NCBI RefSeq assembly: GCF_029633865.1
Contig: NC_079216.1
Location: 24,378,136-24,442,135 of the forward strand
Direction: 5' to 3'
Length of the DNA stretch: 64,000 bases
DNA from: Lampris incognitus
Lineage: Eukaryota > Chordata > Actinopteri > Lampriformes > Lampridae
Each line of letters starts with the position of its first letter. The stretch's first letter is position 1. The position numbers were made by a program, and so were the translations under genes. The notes beneath the pieces were generated by a model. That model ran no database searches. It had not been told where the DNA came from and worked only from the letters and a program-made list of their open reading frames with translations. This document shows positions 1 to 12,188 of the stretch, piece by piece.

Positions 1-193
1 TTGTACGATGTCTGTCAGCAATGACTTGTGTTGCTATATGACTTGTAAATACGCTCTCTTGGCCACAGCAAATTCCAGCAAATGTATTGTACTTGTCAAA
101 TAACGGGAATCTGATTTCTATTGAAAAGCTACCAGAGCTAACCCTAAACCTTCTGACATAGTACAGCGATCATACCCTCAACATGCACAATGT

Positions 194-243
<50 letters not shown>

Positions 244-599
244 GAAGCCACTATTTGTTGGGGTTGTATACAACACACATGCAGTAAAAGTACCACACTA
301 AAGAAAATATGTTTAGGCCTGGACTTGGACATCTGATTCTGCACTTCTCAGGTCCTGTTACAGGAAGTAACATAATGTACTACATGGACACTCTGGTTTA
401 TTTTAAGATAGGAATGGGCAATAATTACTCATTAACCTTTATCATATTTCAATGATATTAAGTTCAGTTGTCATGTCGTGATACACAATTAGGTTGTTTA
501 CATTTAGGATAGCAAGAATCTGTTGCCTAAAATTTTCCACAAAATGAGGTCTGAAATATCTGAGGGAATTTGAATCTGAAAACTAGTTTTGGTGCGACA
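1..599. other. Non-coding, no gene seen
   Basis: AT-rich sequence with no open frame resembling a known protein. It holds one CA microsatellite (about 199-242). No exon, RNA gene or clear transposon end was recognised. Confidence 0.5.
199..242. repeat. (CA)n microsatellite
   Basis: Uninterrupted CA dinucleotide repeat of about 22 units, seen directly. Confidence 0.95.
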
Positions 600-1900
600 C
601 GACACTTTTCCAATCCGTTACCAATTAGTTCAACGTGGTGAACCTCTGCTGGATTCTCGAACGTGGTGTTTCTGCGTTATGCGAGCAGATATCGCGATAT
701 ATTACTGCTATTCTGTAACACTCCCTATGATTATCTTCCTCATCATCATTCCCATGTCGCCCGGGTTTCCTCACCTCCAGCTGGGTACGTGCGCTTCGTA
801 GTCCCAGTATTCCCGGCTCTTCAATGTGTTCACGTCTGCGTACACCCGGGACTTGCTGCCGGCCGCTGGACCAGGCATGGCGAGATCCGGGCTCGGCTGC
901 TGTGAAGGATGAAGGGGGGTGCGGGTCGGCAAGATTCCTTGTGCGTGAAAACCGGCGGATCACGGCAGAATGACCGCCGCTTTCGATAACGAGATATTTG
1001 CCCCGTCTGTCAGATCCAACGAGCAAGGCAGACTCGCGTGCCTCAGGCGAACCGACTCCCCCAAATAGACAGAAAAGATTGAGCTTATTTGCTAAAGTCT
1101 GCCGGGGTACGCGACTGCAAGTAAGCCGCTAAGCAGCGTTAATTGCTCCGATTGTCCAGAGCAGCAGAGCCGCGGGGCTCCAGAGGTTGTTGGCGGAACC
1201 AGAGACGGTGTAGCAGCGAGGCTAACCGACGAGGGAGGGGAGGCAGTGGGGTGTTGAGGTAGACAACAAACGCTCGTTTGTTAGCTTAATGTAAATTTAA
1301 TTAAAACTGAGCCTAAAGGCCACAAATGCAAAGACCGGGAGGCTGTGACTCGATATGTCCCGGGTTAGACCCCCCCTCGCTGTGCTTATGGGCCCGGAGT
1401 CGGAAAACGCAGATGATGGAGGAGGTGGAGGGGGCTTACTATGTTGCTGGGTTTTTGTCAAAAGCGACAGACGAGGCAAATCCCTCCGGTATTCCGACGT
1501 TACCGATCAGTAGGTGATTTGACAGCCACCCCTTTTTCACGATCGGCGTCTCACGCAGGCTGGAAGGGGGTGGAGTAGGGCAAATTGATGTTGTTAGCTA
1601 ACATTAGCATGCGATGCTACATCAGTACGAAGGTATCGCACCGACGGGGAGCGCGTGGTGCCGTGCACCATCGGCAGAACGCGTGACATGTGCGACGGCG
1701 AGGGAGCGTTTGTCGGGTCCCTGGAGCGCCCGGCGGCGGTCGGGGTTCGGGGGCTGTCTGCAGACCCCGGTCGAGACCGCAGGGGAGCGACTGAAGTGCA
1801 AGGCCACCCGGATGTGAAAGCGGCTGCCGGGGTAAAGTTACAGAACGCCATCTGGTCCTCGTCGTGTAACTAACAGCTGGGGGAACAGCGCCGTCAGTGG
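600..1900. promoter_or_regulatory. CpG-rich block, possible promoter
   Basis: This stretch is much richer in G+C and in CpG than its flanks, especially about 840-1260 and 1600-1860, which is how CpG-island promoters look in vertebrates. Short open frames on both strands match nothing I recognise and are probably by-products of the composition. A small inverted repeat (AACAAACG-ct-CGTTTGTT) lies near 1265. It could be the promoter or first exon of an unseen gene to the left, or an isolated CpG island. The direction of transcription cannot be told. Confidence 0.35.
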
Positions 1901-4900
1901 TTCGGGAGATCGTTGCCTTAAAAACGGGAACTAAATTGATCAGGATGAGGAGGCCCCATCAAACAAGTCTCGTTTCTGACCGGCAACAGAAGGACATCAA
2001 TATTTGCACAATAAAGGAATCTTGCACTAACAATGAATAGGCGACTACTACGAAGATGCAGCCTGTATAACTTTAAGTGTTATTAGCATCACCGCAGATC
2101 AAATCCGATCCAATCCCTAAAAAAAACCCACTTAACAATATCCCACTAACATGTCTGTGAATGTTCTCATTGCATATCCCACGAACGTTTTGCTTTTTTT
2201 TTCATCGTAAGAGCCGTTTAGCAAGCTTTTACCACAGCGTAGGACGTTGAAAAAACGTGTGTTGGGCAACTGCAGCAATTGCTCATTACAACACAACAAA
2301 CCTTCGCTGATTTTAACAAACAAACGGGCTTGTTGTTCTTTTCTCATGTATCCCCTATGTGTAAGCTGTACAACATATGGTTAAGCTGCGTTAAAGTTTA
2401 TTCTCCATTTTTAATGTCTATCAACAGACTCCAAGTCAGATCCTGATGGTCGAATGGTGTCCTACTCACAACCACCTGCTCTCCACCGACAGCAGTTTCT
2501 CTTACAGAAAACCAACGCAAACACCAATGCATGCTTCCTTCCCGGGAGCTACACCACTGTGACGTGACTGTCACCTTTTGTAACTTTTCAAGAGCGTTTC
2601 GTTAACATCCAAAGACGTACACGCAGTAACGCAAAGCATAGCCTTTGATTTCTGAAGGTACGTCTTTGCGTCAAAAGACACCAAGCAGAAAGGTAGCCCT
2701 AAATCTGGAAAAGTGCTGATCGCAGCCTGGAGTCCTTACACACCTTTAAAAAGCATTGACCAAAATGTTGGATTCAGTAGAAAAAAAAATATTGTTCACG
2801 AATGCACTTAACTGTCCAAAGTAACAGAAATTACATATGCAGTTATGTTACTCGGTGGAATTTTGCTTAACTAATCAAACACAAAGCATGTAATTTAATA
2901 AATGAAAAAAGTTTTATTTGTTAGTGCTGTGTGTAATTGAATGCTACATACAGATAATCTTAGCATGAATGTACACATACTATACGTCGCCACAAGGTTT
3001 TTTCTTTTTCCTTTTTTTTTTAACTACATCATTCACATAACTACAGTACAATTTAAAAAAGTCTATGGGAGGGAACCGTGCCATGAGGAATAGCAGCGGC
3101 TCCCAGACACACACAGGAACTAACGACAGCAAGCATGCAGAGAGGAGACACCAGGGTCCGGGAACACCGCCAGCAGAGAACGGCTGATGTGACGTCATTG
3201 TTACTTAGGGTAGGTTAACTGTGAAGTGACATTTTCACTAAAATTTCTCGTTAACAAAGGGAGGTAAATTTCATCATTTGTGCTTTTCGAAGGAATGTAG
3301 TCCCCCATTATCCCATGAATGTCCTGGGATTGTTTCCCCTCCAGGATTTATGATGAGCAGAAGCTTTTTAAAAGATGATATATGCAATCCAACCAATCAC
3401 ACGTGTCGATACCTTGCCGTTAATCGACCCAAGACTATTTGGCACATGTCCAATATGACCAACCGTACTGTCAAATCTAAGTTTTGGATAACTAGTCCTC
3501 ACAGCATCTTGAAGTTGGTCCTGTTGAACTCAACTCCTCGCTGACCGTGTGACCGGTTCGTACAACAGACCACCGCTGTCAGAAGCACAACTCCCATCGT
3601 TACTGTTGCTGAACTTGCCAATGCTGCTAGGATGGGACAGTTCTTTGGCTTCGAGTGTAAGATGAGTTTGTAATCAATATACTGCCATACAGTATGTCTT
3701 GTCTGCACAATATAGGAGGTCCTGTTATGTTCTGTCCAGCATCTAGCATGTCCATCCCAACTTTGTTGTAACTGTCTTCTACAGCGTCAGCATCCATCAG
3801 TCAGGTCAAAATCATTGCATACCCACTTCTTTTGAATCAATGCTGCCAAATATTTTATAACATAACATCCCTAGAGCCATAGAAAAATGAGCAAACACTC
3901 TACAACAACCTTTAGGTTAATTATCCTTGGAAAAGTTTAGTTCTTTGGAATCTGACCTTAGATGAAATGTTTACCCAACATCATGTCAACCACCACACAG
4001 TTTGGTTGGAGAATTAAAACATAAATTTGACAGATGGACAAAAGAAAAAAAAAAGGTCTGTTTACTCTCAATCAATTTATGCCATTTTCTTAACCCTAGC
4101 TGACCCAAAGCCCCTGGTCTCTCCTTCAAGGAATATAGATAATCATACCAATTTAAACAATATTAATAAAAAAATTAATATAATACACAAATGTGAAAAT
4201 AAAAAAAACATACAGTACTTTTTTCCTCACTTAAAATATCAACTGTTCTGATGTTATTTAATGCCAGATTAAAGAAATCAACTAAAACAAGTCAACTGAG
4301 TAACACCTGTGTGACCTCCCACCGTGGTGCAGATGCGGATGCAGATGGAAAGCAGCGTCAGCATGGCTGCAGAGGGAAGAGAGCGCAAACTAAACAAATG
4401 GAGGCAGAGAAGCACCCATGCCTCTCTTTAAGGCAAAAAGGAAAAAAACAAACGTGATACGCCTCCTACATTTTTAGAGAATACTTTTCAATACGGCAGT
4501 CAAACCAGGATTCAAATACACTACTCAATGGGAGGGAGGAGAAAAGGGAACAACTTCAACGGCCGACATGTGAACCAACTATTGCTTCAGGATCGAGTAT
4601 CCAACTACAATCTCATGGCATTCAAATAATTGTGTATTATTAACCCTGGTTAAATATTAAAAAAAAACATCCCCACAGACAGAACATCAAGCTAAATGCA
4701 ACATCTTGGGGAAAAAAAGTTTTAAGAATAAAAGTAAAAAAAAAAAAAAACTGAACACAAGTAGGCATTAAATACAGGTTTGTCCCAAAACAGTTTCCCT
4801 ATTCACCAGAAGGGCAGGCTAACAAGTATTTAAAAAAAAAAGCGTCGAGCTGTTGAAACCGTTAACATTTCTAGTACAACTCTTCAGTCTGCAGTTCCCT

Positions 4901-6123
4901 GTTTGACAGAATTTCATGTTCACTCTTCCTCTCTTCACCATCATACATACAAACACAGACAACAGGGTGCTCTTTCAGAATCCCTGCAAAATATCAACAC
5001 AATCACTACTTGACCTACAAAAAAAATACATAATAAACATCTCACATGGTAAAAAGTAGCAAGAATACAAAGTCAATCGATGCAGCCTTTTTTTTTTCTT
5101 TTTTTTTTTTAGAAAGACAAATTTTGACAATTCCATCTGAACTGGAACTTAAATCACACATCCATATTATGTACAGACTAACAGAAAGTGTAATGGTCAA
5201 ACTCAAATATGTTCAGTACAGTTTTCCTGTAGGATTATGATGGGTAACTTGGTGTGAAATATATATATATGTTTGTACTGAATGGTAAGATTTGAACTAT
5301 AAGGAGTTTTAATGAAGAGAATTTGGCTGGTCGGTTAGTCTCTACAGCTTTGTGACTGGGCGCTGCTTTTAACGGGTGTTTTGGTTTGACTACAGCAGCC
5401 ACGATCATGGCCCACCTTGACATCAACTTACACTCAAGACAGTTTATCATTGGAATCATTTTACAAATGCACAACACCACCGTCAGCCCCCCACCCCAAG
5501 CCCCAACTCTTTCCCCTCACATATGATAATAAAAAACACAAACATTTGTAAGCTGAGGACCACAGTATGTAGCTGACACTTAACTCATAGGACTTCTAAA
5601 GCCTGTGGAGGTGGGTGCAAAACGAGAAGGGTGTGAGGTGTTAGGTCAAATAGCTTTTGTTTGTGTGTATGCTCTATTTTGATATTACTGAAGGGATGAG
5701 AAACCAAATTAAGTATTTATCATCATCTTCCATCGTTAATCAGCGATTTGTAGTATGTGAGTGTTTTAAGAACTGGTCCAGCTCTGAAGTCAGATCCTAA
5801 CAGCAAGATGCTGTCAGTGCCAAAGACACTGAAGAAAACAGTCCTGGTATCCTGAAAGTTAGTAAAGCAGAGAAGAGATGGGAGGTAGCAAAGTAGAGGA
5901 AGAGGGGGATGGAAACAGAGGACTTGATGCAGAGAGCGGAATAATGGTAAGAAGGATAGCTTAAGAGAGAAAGAGGGCCAGAAAGCTTGGGAAAAGAAAA
6001 AAAAAAAGAACCATCCCTCATCTAATGGATTGGTTGGTCAGGTCAGTTTAGGTGGAGACTAAAATGACTCCACCATCATTACCCTCACTCTCAATTCTTT
6101 ACAAACTTACTGTCAAAACTTTT
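1901..6123 (-). other. Non-coding; candidate distal 3' UTR of znf319
   Basis: AT-rich sequence with many short A or T runs and no recognisable protein. It lies downstream of znf319 on the minus strand. The human gene is remembered to have a multi-kilobase 3' UTR, so part of this may be transcribed with znf319. A minus-strand AATAAA (plus-strand TTTATT at about 2913-2918) could be a poly(A) signal. The UTR assignment is inference. Confidence 0.3.
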
Positions 6124-6454
6124 GGGCAGCACGGTGGTGTAGTGGTTAGCGCTGTCGCCTCACAGCAAGAAGGTCCTGGGTTTGACCAACCTTTGGGGGT
6201 CATCCCAGGTCATCCTTTGTTCTCCCAGTGTCTGCGGTGGGTTTTCTCCGGGTGCTCCGGTTTTCCCCACCATCAAAAAAAGAGATGCATGTAAGGGTTT
6301 ATACTCCTGTCTGTGCCCTTGACTGAGGCATGGCAAGACGAAATGGAGTTGGTCCCCAGATGCTGCACGGCGGCTGCCCACTGATCCTAGCTACACAGCT
6401 AGAATGGGTTAAATGCAGAGTGTAATTTCCCCACGGGGATCAATAAAGTACCTC
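6124..6454 (+). mobile_element. tRNA-headed SINE, tail type 2
   Basis: Begins GGGCAGCACGGTGG with a tRNA-like promoter region (TGGTTAGCGCTGTCGCC). The middle, shared with other copies here, reads TGGGTTTTCTCC. The end is the 3' module CCCCACGGGGATCAATAAAG. The normal box B (GGTTCGAACCC) is shortened in this copy. The same structure is found at 27.9, 36.9 and 58.8 kb. It lies downstream of znf319, possibly in its 3' UTR. Confidence 0.8.
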
Positions 6455-7058
6455 TAAAAAAATACAAAAGAAAACTTTAGTTACAAAACCTATAAACCAC
6501 AGATGGCTGATTGGTTTTGTGAAGACAAGGAATACAAGATGGCATTTCAAATTATTTTGCTATTATTGGGGTTAGAATGGTTGGTCAATGAGGAGGGGAG
6601 GTTACACAGGATGAACGTGTTTGCTAGATAAACCTGCACAATGGCAGTTGCTTTTGGACACAAATCAGACTTGGTTGGCAGTAAGTATGACTTTTGACTA
6701 AAAGTTTTGAGTTACACCTTTGAATCAAATTTCATCTTTTTAAAGTAGGCGCTGAGGGCAAGGGGGAGGTAACAGGCTTTAAAAGGATGAAAGGCCACCT
6801 CAGGATCAGGGAGAGACAGGGAAAAGGGTGTCAGAACAAAGAGTACCTGATGAAGAATGGGTGGGGGTACAATGGATTAACAAAATCCAAGCACATCATT
6901 TCATCCTGTCTACAGTAAGTGAATGGCCTGCAAAGAATAGATAGGAGGGCATGGGGTTCAGGGGGACTGCGTATTTAGAAGAATTGGTCACTTAGGTCTT
7001 TTTTTTCTTTTTCTTTTTTGCCCCTGCCGAAACAAAGGGCAGAAACTGGGTACTGGAC
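6455..7058 (-). other. Proximal 3' UTR region of znf319
   Basis: Non-coding sequence directly downstream of the znf319 stop codon in the minus direction. No protein or transposon was recognised. It presumably forms the proximal 3' UTR; this follows from position only. Confidence 0.4.
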
Positions 7059-8867
7059 TTATATGCAAGGGGGCACAGGGTAGCCGCCTCCCTCAGCTGT
7101 GTGCTGTACTGTGTGATCCTGTAGGGAACCAAGGTCGCTGAAACGCTCGCCACACCAAACACACTTGAACTGGCCTTCTCTGGAGTGAGTGCTCTGGTGC
7201 TTAGTAAGGTGTTCCCGCTGTTTGAATCCCTTGTTGCAGTTGGCACATTTGTACGGCTTCTCCCCTGTGTGCACGCGTCGGTGGCGGTTTAGGTCTGAAG
7301 AGTATTTGAAGCGTTTCTCACAATCGGGGCACTTGAGAGGCTTCTCACGCGATGGGTCACAACGGTGCTGGACGAATTCTGAGGAGGAGAGGAAGCGACG
7401 ATCACAGAGCGAGCACTTCAGGGGCTTCTCCTGGCAGTGGGAATTCTGGTGGCGCTGCAACGTGGAGCTCTTCTTGTAGCCCTTCCCGCATACGTCGCAT
7501 TTGTATGGCTTGTCAGGTGAGTTAGAGGATGACTCGCCACACTTGTGTCTGAGCAACTCTCCCGACTGGCTGAATTCTTTCTGGCAGGAGGCACACTTGA
7601 ACAGGTTGTCCATTCCGTGGACATGCTGGTGATATAGCAAGTGAGAGGGCTGCATAAAGCCTTTATCACACAGGTTGCACTTGAAAGGCCGGTCTGTGGG
7701 GTCCTTGTGTGTGCGTCGATGGCGCACAAGCGCATACTGCTGCTTGAAGCTCATCTGGCACTCATCACAGTGGAAGGGCCGCTCCTCTGAGTGCGTGCGC
7801 TCATGCTGGCGCAGATCAGATGGGCGCTTGAAGCCCTTTCCACAAGTGGCACAGCGGAAGGGGCGGGCACCCTGTGGGTGGCAAGGATGGTGAAGGAGCT
7901 CAGATGATTCTTTGAAATGCAGCTCACACAGGTTACATTTAAACAAGTGCTCCCCAGAATGGGCATACATATGGCGCACCAGGTGGGAACGATGCTTGAA
8001 GCTCTTCTCGCAAACAGCACACTTGAAGGGGCGCTCATTGCTGTGTGTGCGCTGGTGGTGGGCCAGATGAGATGACTGGCTGAAGGCCTTGTCACAAGTG
8101 TCACATTTAAAGGGCTTCTCTCCTGTATGCACCCGCTCATGGCGTGTTAGCTCCGACAGGTGCTTGAAGCCCTTCTGGCATACAGAACATTTGTACGGCC
8201 GATCCCGGGCAGAAGGAAAGGGCAGCGTGGAAGCACTGCCGCTGGCTGATGCCCCGTCACTGTTAGGCTGCTGTGCACTGGTTGCTGATGTAGTGGGTGT
8301 TGCATTGCCAGAGGAACCAGGTCGGTAGGTCTTCTCACAGATTGAGCACTTCATTGGGTTGGTGCTGTTGTGGGATGTGTGGTGCTGTGCCAAAGAAGTG
8401 AGCAGGGAGAAGCCCATCTTGCACACACCACATACAAAGGGTTTCTGCTCCACCTGAACACACTGATGCTCCAGCAAGTCTGTAGCCTGGTGGAAGATCT
8501 TCATACACTGGGTGCACTGGAACGACCTGTCCTGACTGACCATGCACTGGTGCTCATGTGGGTTGGCCAAATGGGAGATGTCATGCCCACAGGCTCCACA
8601 CTTGTGCCCTCCTTCAGTTCCTACCTGCAGTGAGGGCTGCTGGGCCTGGGCAGGGTGCTGCTGTTGACTGTGCTGCCCTCCCCCATGACCCCCACCATGT
8701 TGTTGGTTGTGTTGGCTATGCTGAGCCTGCTGCTGCTGTAGAGATGGAGGGTCTGGCTGCAGTACAATGCCATAGACAGCACAACCCAGTGCATTCTCAG
8801 CACCCGGCGGTATGGTGTGGACAACTGGAGGTGGAGCGACAGCATGCTGCTGCCAGGCCTCTGTCAT
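7059..8867 (-). CDS. znf319: Zinc finger protein 319 (C2H2 array), complete
   Basis: A 602-residue protein in one uninterrupted exon. The N-terminus (MTEAWQQHAVAPPPVVHTIP, then a Gly-Cys-Ala-Val-Tyr-Gly-Ile block) and the order of fingers match vertebrate ZNF319 as I remember it. Residues about 55-90 are a Gln/His/Gly-rich linker. Atypical C2HC-like fingers follow (HEHQC and LEHQC endings at about 90-150). A Ser/Thr-rich spacer lies at about 190-230. Then comes a long run of C2H2 fingers joined partly by TGEKP-type linkers, ending near residue 590. About 15 fingers are visible, some ending in Cys. The family is nuclear and presumed DNA-binding; its targets are poorly known. The ATG at 8865-8867 is preceded by a plausible acceptor at 8914, so a non-coding 5' exon probably lies upstream. 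No stop or frameshift is seen. Confidence 0.95.
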   Translation of the reverse strand: MTEAWQQHAVAPPPVVHTIPPGAENALGCAVYGIVLQPDPPSLQQQQAQHSQHNQQHGGGHGGGQHSQQQHPAQAQQPSLQVGTEGGHKCGACGHDISHLANPHEHQCMVSQDRSFQCTQCMKIFHQATDLLEHQCVQVEQKPFVCGVCKMGFSLLTSLAQHHTSHNSTNPMKCSICEKTYRPGSSGNATPTTSATSAQQPNSDGASASGSASTLPFPSARDRPYKCSVCQKGFKHLSELTRHERVHTGEKPFKCDTCDKAFSQSSHLAHHQRTHSNERPFKCAVCEKSFKHRSHLVRHMYAHSGEHLFKCNLCELHFKESSELLHHPCHPQGARPFRCATCGKGFKRPSDLRQHERTHSEERPFHCDECQMSFKQQYALVRHRRTHKDPTDRPFKCNLCDKGFMQPSHLLYHQHVHGMDNLFKCASCQKEFSQSGELLRHKCGESSSNSPDKPYKCDVCGKGYKKSSTLQRHQNSHCQEKPLKCSLCDRRFLSSSEFVQHRCDPSREKPLKCPDCEKRFKYSSDLNRHRRVHTGEKPYKCANCNKGFKQREHLTKHQSTHSREGQFKCVWCGERFSDLGSLQDHTVQHTAEGGGYPVPPCI

Positions 8868-8913
8868 CCGGGCTCGTGTGTAGGGATTCAGTTTGGCAGG
8901 TGATGTGGTCCAA
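8868..8913 (-). other. Likely 5' UTR part of the znf319 coding exon
   Basis: Reading on the minus strand, a pyrimidine-rich tract ending CTCACCCTAG gives a good 3' splice site whose first exon base would be 8913. That leaves 46 nt of 5' UTR before the ATG. The splice site is inferred from its motif only. Confidence 0.5.
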
Positions 8914-10930
8914 CTAGGGTGAGAATAGAAGATTGGGAGATATGTTGACTCAATGGCTTAAAGATTTGGGAAGTTTAAAGACAAGAGAGCTAAGATCTCA
9001 CTTTGCCATCTCCACGGGTGATACTAAACAGCTAGCAAAGGTAGCTGCTGAAAGTGGCAGAGGCCTATGACTGGAACTGATGCTCAGTTTATGAACAGGC
9101 AGTTGAGTAGAGCTCTGGACTGTGAAGGTGGTGGAGGAAAATCCACGTTCAATTCTTTTGCCAGTCTTCAAATGATAACTGTATGGGAACAAAGAAAAGA
9201 AGGGAAAAGAGCCACAATCAGTTAACTTGTTACTGTTCAATTAATGGTCAGCCAGTAATATAACATAAAAGGTTGTTTAAGTTTTGAACCAACTACTCCA
9301 GTATTCACTCTGCCAATAGACAACCATCTACGGCAGAAGGGGATATTTCACATTTTTTGAAGAATCATGCTTTAGATAAGCTTTTCTCACAGATCAAGTA
9401 CATTATTTAATACCACCCCACCCTATACAGTGTTACCCTTGAAACCAGGCAAACCAAAATATACTTTCGTGGAGATTCAAAATGAATAGTCACATAACAG
9501 TGCGGACGACTCACAAGGTTAGAAAACACAAACGAGCCGTAAGAACTCACAAAACAGCTCTAACTGAACCGAAATTGTGAGTGACACATTAACTACACTA
9601 GCCGTCATAACATCCGTTTAAATCAGATGCATTCTTCATTCAGCAGCTTTGAAGTCGTGTATACGGAGAACGGAGACATCGATTGGTTAATCATTGGTTT
9701 GATTAGCGCCGTCGACAATGGACACAGCCGTGCAATAAAATTAGTTACTGGAGAGCGATTTATCGTGTACACATGGACTACAACTAATTCAATCTTGACA
9801 ATGCACCCGAACACCTAGCAAGCTAACAGTGGTGAGCATCCACACTTGTAAAATACTCACTGAATACTTACTGAGTTTAGACAAGCGTGGTGATAGTTCC
9901 ACCCCTTAAAACACCCAAATTGTTATGCTCAACAATTGGGGGCGAAAGGTGAGACACGGTGTCTTAAACGCAATCTTAACCAGGTAGGGTTAGTTGGCTA
10001 GTGAAGCTAATGGCTAGCGAAGCCAGCTAACCGAGGCGTTAGCAGGCTAATCACGGCTATACGAGGAACCAGAGCTACGCGCTTGCGATATCGGCTGATG
10101 TGCGAGAACATTGTAGCAAAATTAACATTTGAAAAATACCTTAAATCAACAAATCAGTGTTTTGAAAACATCTGGCGGTTTCTTCTGAAATCTTCAACTC
10201 GTCGTGGGTAGCTAGGCCCAAATTGCGTTCCTTCTTCGTATCCGCGGAAGATTCTCGGATGCTCTCTGGTTTGAGTGCAGTGGTTCCAGGGCCGAAAAAA
10301 AACTAGGATTTTTAGGTCACATAAAAACCTCAGGATATCCTGCGATATACCAGATCGCCTCCTAAAGCAACCCTTTTACAGTCAACTGTAACTGTACAGT
10401 CAGTTGACGGTCAGACCATCACCTCGAAGGGTGAAATGACAACACCTTTTCAAATAAAATGCTTGGTGGCTATCGGCTAGCTTGTTCGAGCCTGCCTCGC
10501 ACGGGAACATGAATAAACCAGGAGTTAATTGGCATGCTCACACATCACACCCGGAACCTGCTACCAGGGGATTTTATCAAACCTGAGAAAAATGCTTCGT
10601 TATAACATCATAAACTCCTATTTATTTTTCCCAGGATTAAGTTCAAGTGTACAATGCAAAAGTAATAAATTTAAGTTATACGTGTAATAGAAAGCGTTAA
10701 ATATCGTTTAAGAACAACCTGCGCCGTTTGTAGCGAGCCACAATCTTTACACTTTTGAGAAATTAAGAGATCAAATCAATTGGGAAGTATTGTATCTGGA
10801 AAAGTTCTTTCAATATGCTTTGCTTCAGATCTTTGCGTTGTATAAAAACAGTGCGGTATTACAGTTCTAACGTGGAACTCATAAATGTCGTAGACGGTGT
10901 TTCGGTAGGACACTTGTTTACAGCCATGGT
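8914..10930 (-). promoter_or_regulatory. Upstream region of znf319: putative 5' intron, leader and promoter
   Basis: No coding frame is recognisable. CpGs are more frequent at about 9960-10300 than nearby, suggesting that the original promoter and non-coding first exon lie there. The LINE that separates this region from usb1 starts at about 10.93 kb. The promoter position is inference from base composition. Confidence 0.35.
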
Positions 10931-11187
10931 TTACATCGGAAGTACGGAATTCAAATGAAGTTCTTCAAGGAAGTGGGTCCGCTTGGAGGGGAGGTCGTTG
11001 TGGCAAAACTGATTGCATTGCTTGGTCGGATTGGTGGAGTCGGAGGCATGAGAGAGGCGAGTGGGGAAAAGGTGGTTAATACAAACAACTGTATCGCGAA
11101 TGTAACAATCATGACTTTTGGGAGTGGTGATGAAGGTTGGGATTATGGAGGTATGGAGTGGCAGAAAGAAAAGGAAAAGTGAACATG

Positions 11188-11517
11188 TCCAAAGGAGTTG
11201 AATCAAGTGCAACTGGACTTGGTATATATCCGTGAAGACGTTTCGCCTCTCATCCAAGAGGCTTCCTCAGTTCGTGCCTTTCTGACTAGACCAAGCTAGT
11301 CTGACTCGCTCAGAACCGTGGCTCTGTTAGCGACAAACAGCCACGGACATCTATATCTCTGACGACTCCAAAGAGGATAAATTCTGAGTCTCGTCACCAG
11401 CCAGTCAGACTAGCTTGGTCTAGTCAGAAAGGCACGAACTGGTGAAGCCTCTTGGATGAGAGGCGAAACGGATATACGTATACCAAGTCCAGTTGCACTT
11501 GATTCAACTCCTTTGGA
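11188..11517. mobile_element. Fold-back MITE with long inverted arms
   Basis: The left arm begins TCCAAAGGAGTTGAATCAAG. The right arm ends in its reverse complement (CTTGATTCAACTCCTTTGGA). Inner arm segments around GCCTCTCATCCAAGAGGC and CTGACTAGACCAAGCTAG also pair, giving arms of about 110-130 bp around a short centre. It lies inside the ORF1 region of the I/Nimb-like LINE. No coding capacity; superfamily not determined. Confidence 0.85.
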
Positions 11518-11826
11518 TAACCATGACCTGGATGAATGAGAACATTCACAGACAAAAGTTAAAATAGTAGTCTAAGTAGCTCAGGAACAGTATATGATGA
11601 AAACGGTCAAGACAGCTAGGGCAGGTGGGCTGAAAACCAAAGCAAGGACTGGAAAGTTATATTGTGTTTGTTGAGCATTTTCACCTTATAACGGTGGGCA
11701 AAGCTGTAGAAAATGATATAGGCAAAGTGAAGTTTGGAAAGTTGTTGAATAATAAGCATATAATTGGTATACGCAGTGAGTAAAGCACAACAAGACATTC
11801 TACTGAAAATGCATATCCTGGATGGT

Positions 11827-12188
11827 CCATCCAGGTCCATTGTCTTAACCGCTTATCCTGCTCTCGGGGTCACGGGGATGCTGGAGCCTATTCCAGCAGT
11901 CATTGGGCAGGGAGACACCCTGGACAGGCCACCAGGCCATCACATGGCCTACACACACACACACACACACATTCATTCCTAGAGACAATTTAGTACCTCC
12001 AATTCACCTGACCTACATGTCTTTGGACTGTGGGAGGAAACCGGAGCCCCCGGAGGAAACCCACGCAGACATGGGGAGAACCTGCAAACTCCACACAGAG
12101 GATGACCCGGGACTACCCCAGGGCTCGAACCCAGGATCTTCTTGCTGTGGGGCGACTGTGCTAACCACTGTGCCACCATGCCATTGAC
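11827..12188 (-). mobile_element. tRNA-headed SINE, tail type 1, with target-site duplication
   Basis: On the minus strand it has the tRNA-like head (box B GGGTTCGAGCCCTGG), the shared middle, an internal GT run and a 3' end of AGGATAAGCGGTTAAGACAA followed by a TGGA-rich tail. It is flanked by a 10-bp direct repeat, CCTGGATGGT (11817-11826 and 12189-12198), so it inserted by target-primed reverse transcription into the LINE. Confidence 0.88.

Noticed and set aside
625-1026. 133-codon open frame on the minus strand in the CpG-rich block
   Set aside because: No recognised domain and arginine-rich in the way GC-rich non-coding DNA often is; overlapping frames exist on the other strand.
9623-9818. 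Overlapping 63-codon frames on both strands
   Set aside because: Chance open frames in the znf319 upstream region, with no similarity to known proteins.
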